Of a DNA stretch of 64,000 bases, positions 56,548 to 64,000 are shown piece by piece (within the stretch, counting starts at the first letter, position 1; the number at the start of each line of letters is the position of its first letter). The notes under the pieces were generated by a model that ran no database searches, was not told where the DNA came from, and was given only the letters and a program-made list of their open reading frames with translations. Position numbers and translations under genes: made by a program. The DNA comes from Klenkia marina. Lineage in GTDB: Bacteria; Actinomycetota; Actinomycetes; Mycobacteriales; Geodermatophilaceae. Location: assembly GCF_900101025.1 (NCBI RefSeq), contig NZ_FMUH01000007.1, positions 186,001-250,000 on the forward strand. The letters are read 5' to 3'.

Positions 56548-57804
56548 TCAGCCCCGGGGCAGCAGGCGGTGCAGCTGGGTGACGTGGCGTGGCTCGAGCT
56601 CGGCGATCGAGCTGACGCCCAGCAGCCGCATGGTGCGCACGACCTCGGTGCGCAGGATCTCGATCGTGCGGTCGACGCCCTCGCGCCCGCCGGCCATGAG
56701 GCCGTAGAGGTAGGCGCGGCCGATCATCGTGAACGAGGCGCCCAGGGCCATGGCGGCCACGACGTCGGCGCCGTTCATGATGCCGGTGTCGACCATGACG
56801 CAGGCGTCCGCGCCGAGCTCCTTGCGCACCGCGGGCAGCAGGTGGAAGGGCACCGGGGCGCGGTCGAGCTGGCGGCCGCCGTGGTTGGACAGCACGATGC
56901 CGTCGACCCCGGCGTCCATGAGCTTGGCGGCGTCGGCGACCGACTGCACGCCCTTGACCACCAGCTTGCCCGGCCACATGCCGCGGATGACGTCGAGGTC
57001 GTCGTAGCTGATGGTCGGGTCCATCGCCCAGTCCAGCAGCTCGGCGACGGTGCCCCCGGTGGTCGACAGCGAGGCGAACTCGAGCTTCGGGGTGGTCAGG
57101 AAGTCGAACCACCACCACGGTCGGACGGCGGCGTCGAGCACCGTGCTGGCCGTCAGCTGGGGCGGGATGGAGAACCCGTTGCGCTTGTCCCGCAGGCGGG
57201 CGCCGGCGATCGGGGTGTCGACGGTGAACTGCAGGGTGTCGAACCCGGCGGCCGCCGCGCGCTCGACCAGGCCGTAGGAGATCGACCGGTCGCGCATGAC
57301 GTAGAGCTGGAACCAGTTGCGGCCGTGCGGGTTGGCCGCCCGGACGTCCTCGATGGTCGTCGTCCCCAGCGTGGAGAGCGTGAACGGGATGCCCGCCGCG
57401 CCCGCGGCGCCGGCGCCGGCCGACTCGCCCTCGGTCTGCATCAGCCGGGTGAACCCGGTCGGGGCGATCCCGAACGGCAGGGCGCTGGGCCCGTCCAGGA
57501 CCTCGACCGAGGTGTCGACGTCGACGGCGGGCCGCAGGACGTCGGGGTGGAACTCGACGTCGGCGAACGCCTGCCGGGCGCGGGCCAGGGACAGCTCGCC
57601 CTCGGCGGCACCGTCGGTGTAGTCGAAGGCGGCCCGCGGGGTGCGCCGCTGGGCGATCGTGCGCAGGTCGGCGATGGTCAGCGCCGACTCCAGGCGGCGC
57701 TTCTTCCCGTTCAGCTCGGGCTTCTTGAACCTCACCAGCTCCAGGAGCTCGGCCGGACGGGGAGCTTGACGGCGGGTTCGTGGCACGGGCTCTCCTCGGG
57801 TCAT
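56548..57804 (-). CDS. FMN-dependent alpha-hydroxyacid dehydrogenase (L-lactate dehydrogenase-like)
   Basis: 418 residues, TIM-barrel family of LldD, glycolate oxidase and lactate monooxygenase. Visible: [89 protein letters not shown] (catalytic-site lysine), [17 protein letters not shown] (active-site His and Arg), [18 protein letters not shown] (phosphate site). It oxidises an L-2-hydroxyacid to the 2-oxoacid. The exact substrate and electron acceptor are not settled, and mycofactocin-linked relatives exist. ATG 57804. It is divergent from dinB with a 28-base spacer. Confidence 0.9.
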   Translation of the reverse strand: MTRGEPVPRTRRQAPRPAELLELVRFKKPELNGKKRRLESALTIADLRTIAQRRTPRAAFDYTDGAAEGELSLARARQAFADVEFHPDVLRPAVDVDTSVEVLDGPSALPFGIAPTGFTRLMQTEGESAGAGAAGAAGIPFTLSTLGTTTIEDVRAANPHGRNWFQLYVMRDRSISYGLVERAAAAGFDTLQFTVDTPIAGARLRDKRNGFSIPPQLTASTVLDAAVRPWWWFDFLTTPKLEFASLSTTGGTVAELLDWAMDPTISYDDLDVIRGMWPGKLVVKGVQSVADAAKLMDAGVDGIVLSNHGGRQLDRAPVPFHLLPAVRKELGADACVMVDTGIMNGADVVAAMALGASFTMIGRAYLYGLMAGGREGVDRTIEILRTEVVRTMRLLGVSSIAELEPRHVTQLHRLLPRG

Positions 57805-57832
57805 GGGCGCCTGACCGCCACCCGAGGGCATC

Positions 57833-59212
57833 ATGCACGGGGTGCGATCCGAGGCCAGCGTGCTCCACCTGGACCTCGACGCCTTCTTCGCCGCCGTCGA
57901 GCAGCGCGACAAGCCCTCGCTGCGCGGCAGACCGGTCATCGTCGGCGGCACCGGCGGTCGCGGCGTCGTCGCCACCGCCTCGTACGAGGCCCGTGCCTAC
58001 GGGGCGCGCAGCGCGATGTCCGGCGGCGAGGCCCGCCGCCGGTGCCCCCCGGGGACGGCGTTCCTGGGCGGACGGTTCGCCGCGTACTCGATCACGTCGC
58101 GGGTGGTGATGGACCAGCTGCGCGAGCTGTCGCCGCTGGTCGAGCAGGTGAGCGTCGACGAGGCCTACGTCGACCTCGCCGCGGGCGGCCACGACCTCGG
58201 CACCGAGGGGCTCACCGCCCTGGGTGCCGACGTCAAGCAGCGCATCCACGAGGCGACCGGTGGGGTGCGCGCCTCGGTGGGCATCGCCTCGTCGAAGACC
58301 CTGGCCAAGATCGCCAGCGAGCTGGACAAGCCCGACGGGCTGCGGGTGATCCCGGCCGGCACCGAGCTCGACGTCCTCCACCCGTTGCCGGTGCGCTCGC
58401 TGCCCGGGGTCGGCCCGGCCACCGGTGACCGGCTGTCCGCGGTCGGCGTCCGCACCGTCGCCGACCTGCACGAGAGGTCCCTGGCCGACCTGGTCACACT
58501 GGTCGGGCAGGCGCACGGCAGCGGGCTGTTCCGGCTGGCCCGGGCGCTGGACGACCGGCCGATCGTGCCCGACCGCGAGGCCAAGAGCGTCTCCGCCGAG
58601 CGCACCTACGCCACCGACCTGACCGACCTCGGCCGGCTGGAGTCCGAGATCCGCTGGCTGGCCGACCGCGTGGTCACCCGGCTGCAGAAGGACGGGACGG
58701 CCGGCCGCACCGTCACGCTGAAGTTCCGCCGCTACGACTTCACCACCCTCACGCGCTCGCAGACGCTCCCCCAACCCGTCGACGACGCCCGCACGATCGC
58801 CGAGGTCGCCCGCCGGCTGCTGGCCGGCATCGACCGCACCGGCGGCGTCCGGCTGCTCGGCGTCGGCGTCTCGGGGCTGGCCGACTACGTGCAGGGCGAC
58901 CTGTTCGCCGCGGACGACGACCTGCCCGATGTCGACACGGGGGCCGACGGGGCCGCCGAGGGCGACGTCGTCCCCGACGACCCGCACCCCGGTCCGACGG
59001 CGCCGGTGTGGCATCCCGGGCAGGACGTCGAGCACGCCCGGATGGGCCGCGGTTGGGTGTGGGGCAGCGGCCTGGGCCGGGTGACGGTGCGCTTCGAGGG
59101 TCCGCGGACGCCGCCCGGCCCGGTGCGCACCTACGCCACCGACGACCCCGACCTGAGCCCGGCCGATCCCCCCGACTGGCGGGGCACCGACGACCAGAAG
59201 TCGCGTTCGTAG
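57833..59212 (+). CDS. dinB: DNA polymerase IV (Y-family, DinB)
   Basis: 459 residues. Error-prone translesion polymerase: [14 protein letters not shown] (metal-binding Asp14/16), [22 protein letters not shown] (catalytic Asp/Glu), [19 protein letters not shown], the helix-hairpin-helix [14 protein letters not shown], and the little-finger domain (KSVSAERTY ... [13 protein letters not shown]). A ~110-residue C-terminal extension ([31 protein letters not shown]...RVTVRFEGP) resembles a small SH3-like module seen in other actinobacterial DinB. The 3' 82 bases overlap tenA on the opposite strand. Confidence 0.94.
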   Translation: MHGVRSEASVLHLDLDAFFAAVEQRDKPSLRGRPVIVGGTGGRGVVATASYEARAYGARSAMSGGEARRRCPPGTAFLGGRFAAYSITSRVVMDQLRELSPLVEQVSVDEAYVDLAAGGHDLGTEGLTALGADVKQRIHEATGGVRASVGIASSKTLAKIASELDKPDGLRVIPAGTELDVLHPLPVRSLPGVGPATGDRLSAVGVRTVADLHERSLADLVTLVGQAHGSGLFRLARALDDRPIVPDREAKSVSAERTYATDLTDLGRLESEIRWLADRVVTRLQKDGTAGRTVTLKFRRYDFTTLTRSQTLPQPVDDARTIAEVARRLLAGIDRTGGVRLLGVGVSGLADYVQGDLFAADDDLPDVDTGADGAAEGDVVPDDPHPGPTAPVWHPGQDVEHARMGRGWVWGSGLGRVTVRFEGPRTPPGPVRTYATDDPDLSPADPPDWRGTDDQKSRS

Positions 59213-59808
59213 GCCGTGGCGATCGCGAACGCGCGCAGCATCGCCGGCGCCGTCTCCGGGGTGGCCGCGGCGTCGGTGAGCTCGCGGGCGCGCCGGGTCG
59301 ACTGCTGGAACGCGGGGTCGTCGTAGGTGGTCACCCAGCGCAGGTACGGGTGGTCGACGACCGCCCGGGCCGCGGGGGCCAGCCGGGCGCCGGTGTGCGC
59401 GTAGACCCAGAAGCAGGGCAGCACCGCCGCGCACCCGACCGCGTAGGGCTCGGTCGCGGTGGTGGCCACCAGGTAGGAGACGTAGGCCAGGCACGTGGGG
59501 CTGTGCTCCGTGGTGCGTTCGCCCCCGCCGAGCAGCTCCAGCAGGTCGCCGTGCAGCGCGGTCTCGACCACCGCCGCGGTGTGCGCCGAGCTCGCCCAGA
59601 ACGACGCCGCCTGCGGGTCCGGGGCGCGGGCCGCCAGCAGCGCCAGAGCCTTGGCGTAGCCGGCCAGGTAGAGGGCGTCCTGCTCGAGGTAGCACCGGAA
59701 GGCTGCCGACGACAGGGTGCCGTCGGCCAGCTCGGCCAGGAAGGGCAGCGCGTCGATCTCGGCGCGCACGGCTGCGGTGGCTGCCCAGGCGTCGTCGGTG
59801 ACGCTCAC
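59131..59808 (-). CDS. tenA: TenA-family aminopyrimidine aminohydrolase (thiaminase II)
   Basis: 225 residues, all-helical. It hydrolyses aminopyrimidine products of thiamine breakdown for salvage. Expected active-site residues are present: Asp44 in EQDALYLAGYAKAL, Tyr51, Cys132 in LPCFWVYAHTG, and the C-terminal Glu in TAYERDFW (about 205). GTG 59808 overlaps the thiD stop. It is the last gene of the TPP-riboswitch operon. Its C-terminal ~25 residues ([17 protein letters not shown]) lie in the region that overlaps dinB and look like a run-on tail. Confidence 0.93.
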   Translation of the reverse strand: MSVTDDAWAATAAVRAEIDALPFLAELADGTLSSAAFRCYLEQDALYLAGYAKALALLAARAPDPQAASFWASSAHTAAVVETALHGDLLELLGGGERTTEHSPTCLAYVSYLVATTATEPYAVGCAAVLPCFWVYAHTGARLAPAARAVVDHPYLRWVTTYDDPAFQQSTRRARELTDAAATPETAPAMLRAFAIATAYERDFWSSVPRQSGGSAGLRSGSSVA

Positions 59809-60653
59809 AGCTCGCCCCAGGCGTACGCCCCGTGGGACACCGGTCCGTTGCCCGACCCGACGCCCAACCGGTCGGCGTGCAGCAGACCTGCCTGCAGCAC
59901 GTCCCGGGCCTCCTCGACCAGCGCCGGCCAGTCCGGGGCGGCGCCGGTCGTGCCGGCCGTGGTCGCCCCGGCCGCGAGCGCCGCGGACAACGTGCAGCCG
60001 GTGCCGTGGGTGTTCGAGGTGGCGACCAGCGGACGACGGCTGAGGTGCACCGACGTCCCGCCGCCGGGTCCGCGCACGGCCAGGACGTCGGTGCTCTCGC
60101 CCAGCGCGTGCGCGAGGTGGCCGCCCTTGACCAGGACCGCTCCCGGACCGAGGTCGAGCAGCGCGACGGCCTGGTCGCGCAGGTCGTCGACGGCGCGGGC
60201 CTGTTCCACGTGCAACAACCGGGCCGCCTCGGGCACGTTGGGCGTCAGCAGGTCGCAGATCGGGAGCAGCGCCGTGCGGACCGCGTCCACGGCGTCGTCG
60301 TCGATCAGCTGGTCCCCGCTGGTCGCCACCATCACCGGGTCGACGACGAGCGGGCCCACCGGCCGTCGCGAGAGCACGTCGACGACCGCGTGCACCACGT
60401 CGGCCGAGCCGAGCATCCCGGTCTTGGCGGCGTGCACGGTGACGTCGTCGAGCAGGGTCTCCAGCTGCTGGGCGACGAAGGCGGCCGGGACCGGGTGGAC
60501 CCCGGTGACTCCGCGGGTGTTCTGCGCGGTGAGCGCGGTGACGACGGCGCAGCCGTAGGTGGTGCGCCCGGCGAAGGTCGCCAGGTCGGCCTGGATCCCG
60601 GCGCCCCCGCTGGGGTCGGAGCCGGCGACGGTCAGCGCCACCCGCGCGCTCAT
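59805..60653 (-). CDS. thiD: Hydroxymethylpyrimidine/phosphomethylpyrimidine kinase
   Basis: 282 residues of the ribokinase fold. It phosphorylates HMP to HMP-P and HMP-PP for thiamine synthesis. Visible: [71 protein letters not shown]-type [13 protein letters not shown], and the anion hole/catalytic Asp region [16 protein letters not shown] 60653 overlaps the thiE stop (ATGA). A degenerate parS-like 14-mer lies within it. Confidence 0.96.
   Translation of the reverse strand: MSARVALTVAGSDPSGGAGIQADLATFAGRTTYGCAVVTALTAQNTRGVTGVHPVPAAFVAQQLETLLDDVTVHAAKTGMLGSADVVHAVVDVLSRRPVGPLVVDPVMVATSGDQLIDDDAVDAVRTALLPICDLLTPNVPEAARLLHVEQARAVDDLRDQAVALLDLGPGAVLVKGGHLAHALGESTDVLAVRGPGGGTSVHLSRRPLVATSNTHGTGCTLSAALAAGATTAGTTGAAPDWPALVEEARDVLQAGLLHADRLGVGSGNGPVSHGAYAWGEL
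60203..60216. promoter_or_regulatory. parS-like sequence inside thiD (one mismatch)
   Basis: GTTCCACGTGCAAC differs from the palindromic parS at 5525/19727/34034 by one base (G to C at position 11). It lies about 40 kb from parAB. It could be a weak ParB-binding site or chance. Confidence 0.4.
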
Positions 60654-61282
60654 CGCAGGGCCTTGCGCAGGGCGGCTGCGGCGGCGCGGGGGTCGGCAGC
60701 GGCGCAGATGTCGCTCACCACGCAGATCCCGTCGACCCCGGTGGCGGCCACCGCGGCGGCCCGGTCGGCGTGGATGCCGCCGATCGCGACCGTGGTCAGC
60801 CCACCGGCGCCGCGCACCAGCTCGGCCAGTCCCTCGGGGCCCAGGGCCGCGGTGGCCTCCGGCTTGGTCGGCGTGGCCCACACCGGGCCCAGGCCGAGCA
60901 GGTCGACCGTGCCCGCCGGCAGGGCGAGCGCCGCGGCGAGCTCGTCGGGGGCGCCCACGGACAACCCCAGGTGCAGCCGGGGCGCCAGCGCCCGGACGTC
61001 GGTGACGGGGAGGTCGGACTGGCCCACGTGCACGCCGTCCGCCCCGGCCAGCAGGGCGACGTCCAGGGCGTCGTCGACGACCACCGCGACGTCGCGCCGG
61101 TCGGCGAGCACCGCCTGCACCGACCGGGTCAGCGCGAGCAGCTCGCGCCGCGAGGCGGTCTTGTCCCGCACCTGGACGGCGGTGACCCCGCCGGCGACCG
61201 CGGCCGCGACCACCTCGGGCACCGAGCGCGGGGCGCAGAGGGCGGTGTCGGTGACCAGGTAGAGGGTGGGGTCGAACCTCAC
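60650..61282 (-). CDS. thiE: Thiamine-phosphate synthase
   Basis: 210 residues, TIM barrel. It couples HMP-PP and thiazole phosphate to thiamine phosphate. Visible: [82 protein letters not shown] and [31 protein letters not shown] 61282 overlaps the thiM stop (GTGA). Confidence 0.96.
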   Translation of the reverse strand: MRFDPTLYLVTDTALCAPRSVPEVVAAAVAGGVTAVQVRDKTASRRELLALTRSVQAVLADRRDVAVVVDDALDVALLAGADGVHVGQSDLPVTDVRALAPRLHLGLSVGAPDELAAALALPAGTVDLLGLGPVWATPTKPEATAALGPEGLAELVRGAGGLTTVAIGGIHADRAAAVAATGVDGICVVSDICAAADPRAAAAALRKALR

Positions 61283-62058
61283 CGCAGGTCCGCGGCGGCG
61301 AGGTCGTCGACGGCGTCGAGCGCGTCGAGCCAGGCGGTCGCGAACGAGCCGGGGCCCCCCGCGGTGGCGGCGGCGCGCTCGGCGGCCAGCGCCACGTGCG
61401 CGTGCGCGGCCACCGCGCCGACCAGCCCCGGGGCGGCCGCGGCGTAGGCGGCGACGACCGCGCCGAGCGCGCAGCCGGCGCCGGTGGTGCGGGTCAGCCA
61501 CACGTGCCCACCACCGACCCGCACGCCGGTCGCGCCGTCGGTGACGTAGTCGGTCACCCCGCTGACCGCCACCACCCCGCCCGTGCGCCGGGCGAGCTCG
61601 TCGGCGACGTCCACGGCGTCGTCCGAGCTGGTCGTGCTGTCGGTGCCCCGGCCCCCGGCGCCGGCGCCCGCCAGCGCGAGCACCTCGGAGGCGTTGCCGC
61701 GGACGACGGCCGGCCGCAGCTCGAGCAGCTCGGCCGCCAGGTCGGTGCGCCAGCGCAGCCCACCCACCGCCACCGGGTCCAGGACCCAGGGCGTGCCGGC
61801 CTCGGCGGCCGCGCGCACCGCCAGCAGCATCGCCTCGGCGGTGTCGTCGTGCGGGGTGCCCAGGTTCACCAGCACCGCGGAGGCGATGCGGGCGAAGTCG
61901 GCGGCCTCGTGCGGGTTGTCCACCATCGCCGGGGAGGCGCCCACGGCCAGCAGTGCGTTCGCGCTGATGGTCTGGACGACGGTGTTGGTCAGGCACTGCA
62001 CGAGCGGTGCCGTGCCGGCGACCCCCGTGCGCGCCGCGGTCAGGTCAGCAGGATCCAT
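61279..62058 (-). CDS. thiM: Hydroxyethylthiazole kinase
   Basis: 259 residues from ATG 62058. It phosphorylates the thiazole moiety for salvage. Visible: [80 protein letters not shown] and the catalytic [20 protein letters not shown] 62070 is also in frame but directly abuts the riboswitch's GAAGGG, leaving no spacer, whereas 62058 sits 12 bases from it. First gene of thiM-thiE-thiD-tenA. Confidence 0.95.
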   Translation of the reverse strand: MDPADLTAARTGVAGTAPLVQCLTNTVVQTISANALLAVGASPAMVDNPHEAADFARIASAVLVNLGTPHDDTAEAMLLAVRAAAEAGTPWVLDPVAVGGLRWRTDLAAELLELRPAVVRGNASEVLALAGAGAGGRGTDSTTSSDDAVDVADELARRTGGVVAVSGVTDYVTDGATGVRVGGGHVWLTRTTGAGCALGAVVAAYAAAAPGLVGAVAAHAHVALAAERAAATAGGPGSFATAWLDALDAVDDLAAADLR

Positions 62059-62070
62059 CGAGCTCGACAT

Positions 62071-62150
62071 CCCTTCGCCAGTACGAGCTGGAGCAGGTTC
62101 GACGGGTGTCATCTCAGCCCCCTCGGTGGGGGCACCCCGTGTCGCCGCCG
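62071..62150 (-). promoter_or_regulatory. TPP riboswitch (THI element)
   Basis: Read on the minus strand the sequence has the conserved elements in order: gacacggggtgcc, a variable P3 arm (cccaccgaggg), ggctgagatgacaccc, then cgaacctgctccagctcgta and ctggcgaaggg. CTGAGA and ACCTGNTCNRG-type cores bind the pyrimidine and pyrophosphate of thiamine pyrophosphate. The last GAAGGG doubles as the ribosome-binding site of thiM, so ligand binding probably blocks translation of the operon. Confidence 0.95.
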
Positions 62151-62266
62151 ATCCTGGCACGCCTCCCCCGGACGGGTGAGCGCGGCCGGGGTTCCGGCAC
62201 CCGCCTTGCTCGCATCGGTGGCGCTCTGTGAGGCTGGGCGCCCGCAGCCCGCCCGGGAGGAGACCG

Positions 62267-62812
62267 TTGGACGCCACCGCGATCGCGTTCCTCGCCGTGG
62301 GCGGCGTCGGCGTCGGCGTCCTGCTGCTCTCGCTCGTCGTCGGCGAACTGGGCGACCTCGGCCACGGCGACGCCGACGGCCCCTTCTCGCTGCCGGCTAT
62401 CGCGGCGTTCCTCGGCGGGGTCGGGTTCGGCGGGGCCGCCGCCTCCGCCCTGCTGCCCGCCCTGCCCGGCGGGATCACCGTGCTGCTGTGCCTGCTGGTC
62501 GGGCTGGTCGTCGCGCTCCCGTTGGCCGCCGGGGCGGTCAAGCTGTCGTCGTCCCTGCGCGACATGAACACCACGCCCACCCTCACCAGCGGCGACCTGC
62601 TCGGCGCCCAGGGCGTGGTGGTCTCCGCCGTCCCGGCCGGCGGGTTCGGCGAGGTGCGGCTCGCCCTGCACGGGCAACAGCTGAAGTACGCCGCGCGCAG
62701 CGAGGTCCCGCTGCCGACCGGCACACCCGTCTACGTCGTCGACACCCCGTCGCCGACCTCGGTGGAGGTCGTCTCGACCGCCCCGGACCCGTCAGGAGGC
62801 ACCATCCCGTGA
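62267..62812 (+). CDS. NfeD-like membrane protein
   Basis: 181 residues from TTG 62267, which has GGGAGGAG 6 bases upstream. Two or three membrane helices (about 5-25, 45-65, 68-95) precede a C-terminal OB-like domain (about 105-180: [47 protein letters not shown]). This is the short NfeD class that partners flotillin-type SPFH proteins in membrane microdomains. It overlaps the flotillin gene by 4 bases, the classical nfeD-floT pairing. Confidence 0.85.
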   Translation: MDATAIAFLAVGGVGVGVLLLSLVVGELGDLGHGDADGPFSLPAIAAFLGGVGFGGAAASALLPALPGGITVLLCLLVGLVVALPLAAGAVKLSSSLRDMNTTPTLTSGDLLGAQGVVVSAVPAGGFGEVRLALHGQQLKYAARSEVPLPTGTPVYVVDTPSPTSVEVVSTAPDPSGGTIP

Positions 62813-64000
62813 CCCTGCTCTACGCGATCGGCGGCATCGCCGTCCTCGTCGTCCTGCTCGTGCTGCTGGTGCTCTCCCGCATCAAGGTGGCCGGGCCCAA
62901 CCAGGCGTTCCTGGTCACCGGGCGGCAGGGCCGCTCGGTGACCGGCGCCGACGGCACGGTCAGCCGCGACATGAGCGGGCAGAAGGTCGTCATGGGCGCG
63001 AGCGTCTTCGTGCTCCCGGTCGTGCAGAAGCTGCACACCCTCGACCTCTCCAGCCGCCGCATCCCGGTGGGCATCCGCGGCGCGGTGAGCAAGCAGGGCG
63101 TGAAGTGCGACCTCGAGGGCGTCGCGATCGTCAAGGTCGGCGGCAACGAGTCCTCGATCCGGGCCGCCGCGCAGCGCTTCCTGCAGCAGCAGCAGGGCAT
63201 CGACACCTTCACCTCGGAGGTGCTGGCCGGTGCGCTGCGCTCGATCGTCGGCCGGCTGACGATCGAGGAGATCATCCGCGACCGCGCCGCGTTCGCCTCC
63301 GCCGTCGCCGAGGAGGCCGAGACCTCGCTCACCGGCCAGGGCCTGGTGCTGGACACCTTCCAGCTGCAGGACATCCAGGCCGAGGGCACCTACCTCGCCG
63401 ACCTCGGCCGCCCCGAGGCCGCCCGCGTTCTCAAGGAGGCCTCGATCGCCGAGGCCCGCGCCCGCCAGGCCGCCCAGCAGGAGCAGCTGCTCGCCGACGA
63501 GGCGATCGCGGTGTCGCAGCGTCAGCTCGCGCTCAAGCAGGCCGAGATCGACTCCGAGATCGACGCCGCGAAGGCCCGCGCCGCGGCCGCCGGTCCGCTG
63601 GCCCAGGCCGCCCAGGACCAGCAGGTGCTCGCCGAGCAGGAGAAGGTCGCCGAGCGCACCGCGACCCTGACCCAGGCCCAGCTCGACACCCAGGTGCGCC
63701 GTCCGGCCGACGCCGAGCGGTACCGCGTCGAGCAGGAGGCCGAGGGCCGCAAGAACTCGAAGATCCTCACCGCGGAGGCCGACCGGCAGGCCACCATCGC
63801 CGCCGCCCAGGCCGCGGCCGAGCAGGCCAAGCTGTCCGGTGAGGGTGAGCGGGCCCGCCGCTCGGCGCTGGCCGAGGCCGAGGCCATCGAGGGCGCCAAG
63901 CGCGGTGAGGCCGAGAAGCTGCGCCGCGAGGCCATCGCCGACGCCGTCGAGCGCGAGGGTGCCGCCGAGGCCGCCGCGATCCTGGCCAAGGGCAAGGCCG
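62809..64000 (+). CDS. Flotillin-like SPFH protein, 3' end outside the window
   Basis: The frame is open from GTG 62809 to the window edge (397 codons). An N-terminal membrane helix (LLYAIGGIAVLVVLLVLLVL) is followed by an SPFH domain (IKVAGPNQAFLVTGRQG, VFVLPVVQKLHTLDLSSRRI, GVAIVKVGG, ALRSIVGRLTIEEIIRDRAAF). A long Ala/Glu/Gln/Arg coiled coil with EAEA/AEAR repeats begins at about residue 205, as in flotillins. Flotillins scaffold membrane microdomains and influence membrane fluidity. It is co-translated with the NfeD-like gene. Its C-terminus and length cannot be judged here. Confidence 0.93.
   Translation, partial: MTLLYAIGGIAVLVVLLVLLVLSRIKVAGPNQAFLVTGRQGRSVTGADGTVSRDMSGQKVVMGASVFVLPVVQKLHTLDLSSRRIPVGIRGAVSKQGVKCDLEGVAIVKVGGNESSIRAAAQRFLQQQQGIDTFTSEVLAGALRSIVGRLTIEEIIRDRAAFASAVAEEAETSLTGQGLVLDTFQLQDIQAEGTYLADLGRPEAARVLKEASIAEARARQAAQQEQLLADEAIAVSQRQLALKQAEIDSEIDAAKARAAAAGPLAQAAQDQQVLAEQEKVAERTATLTQAQLDTQVRRPADAERYRVEQEAEGRKNSKILTAEADRQATIAAAQAAAEQAKLSGEGERARRSALAEAEAIEGAKRGEAEKLRREAIADAVEREGAAEAAAILAKGKA

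Overview
The window is about 72% GC chromosomal DNA from a high-GC actinobacterium. It covers the replication-origin neighbourhood, in an orientation that puts dnaA on the minus strand. The gene order on both sides of dnaA (gyrA-gyrB-recF-gnd-dnaN-dnaA | rpmH-rnpA-yidD-yidC-jag-rsmG-parA-parB, then trxA-trxB-murJ-pcnA, then ino1 | ponA-rpsF-ssb-rpsR-rplI-dnaB) matches the origin region known from Mycobacterium and Streptomyces. Streptomyces also has gnd between dnaN and recF. The protein features (DUF3566, DciA, CwlM, DUF6049, mycobacterial-type inositol-phosphate synthase) fit a Frankiales/Geodermatophilales-like actinomycete. The genus is an inference only. No tRNA, rRNA, CRISPR array, phage or transposase was seen.

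Layout. 1-13.3 kb (minus): the start of a DUF3566 protein, gyrA, gyrB, a 4.4 kb insert (small hypothetical, parS site, NAD(P)-binding protein on plus, ABC exporter, Pro/Gln-rich protein), dciA, recF, gnd, dnaN. 13.35-16.36 kb: dnaA flanked by two structured spacers carrying DnaA-box-like 9-mers, the candidate oriC zone. 16.4-21.8 kb (plus): rpmH, rnpA, yidD, yidC, jag, rsmG, two parS sites, parA, parB. 21.9-33.7 kb (minus): ddl-like ATP-grasp ligase, PLP aminotransferase, cwlM, trxA, trxB behind a SigR-type promoter, pseudokinase, murJ, DUF6049 membrane protein, Nudix hydrolase. These are the cell-envelope and redox genes that are syntenic with M. tuberculosis Rv3908-Rv3915. 33.8-39.3 kb: pcnA with an internal parS, MFS transporter, YqgE, lipoprotein, ino1.

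39.8-49.4 kb (plus, except nfo): ponA, GT87-type glycosyltransferase, nfo, a secreted protein of unknown function, rpsF-ssb-rpsR-rplI, dnaB. 49.4-59.8 kb is more accessory: an APH-like kinase, two disrupted genes (a frameshifted membrane protein and an alpha/beta hydrolase with an in-frame TAG), VOC and cupin proteins, MmcQ/YjbR, then a divergent module of a Nudix/NrtR-like regulator, a soluble SPFH protein and a NAD-kinase-like protein. It ends with a methyltransferase, an FMN alpha-hydroxyacid dehydrogenase and dinB. 59.1-62.1 kb (minus) is a thiM-thiE-thiD-tenA operon under a TPP riboswitch. The window ends inside a flotillin gene preceded by nfeD.

How the parts work together: replication initiation (dnaA, dnaN, dnaB, dciA, gyrase, ssb), origin segregation (parA/parB with four good parS sites between 5.5 and 34 kb), membrane insertion and ribosome/RNA maturation, and peptidoglycan synthesis and its control (murJ, pseudokinase, CwlM, ponA, ddl) are all packed around the origin. 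A family of about 55-60 bp repeats that start at stop codons, a SigR-type leaderless trxB promoter, and the Nudix/SPFH/NAD-kinase-like module with its palindromic spacer are the observations most worth following up.
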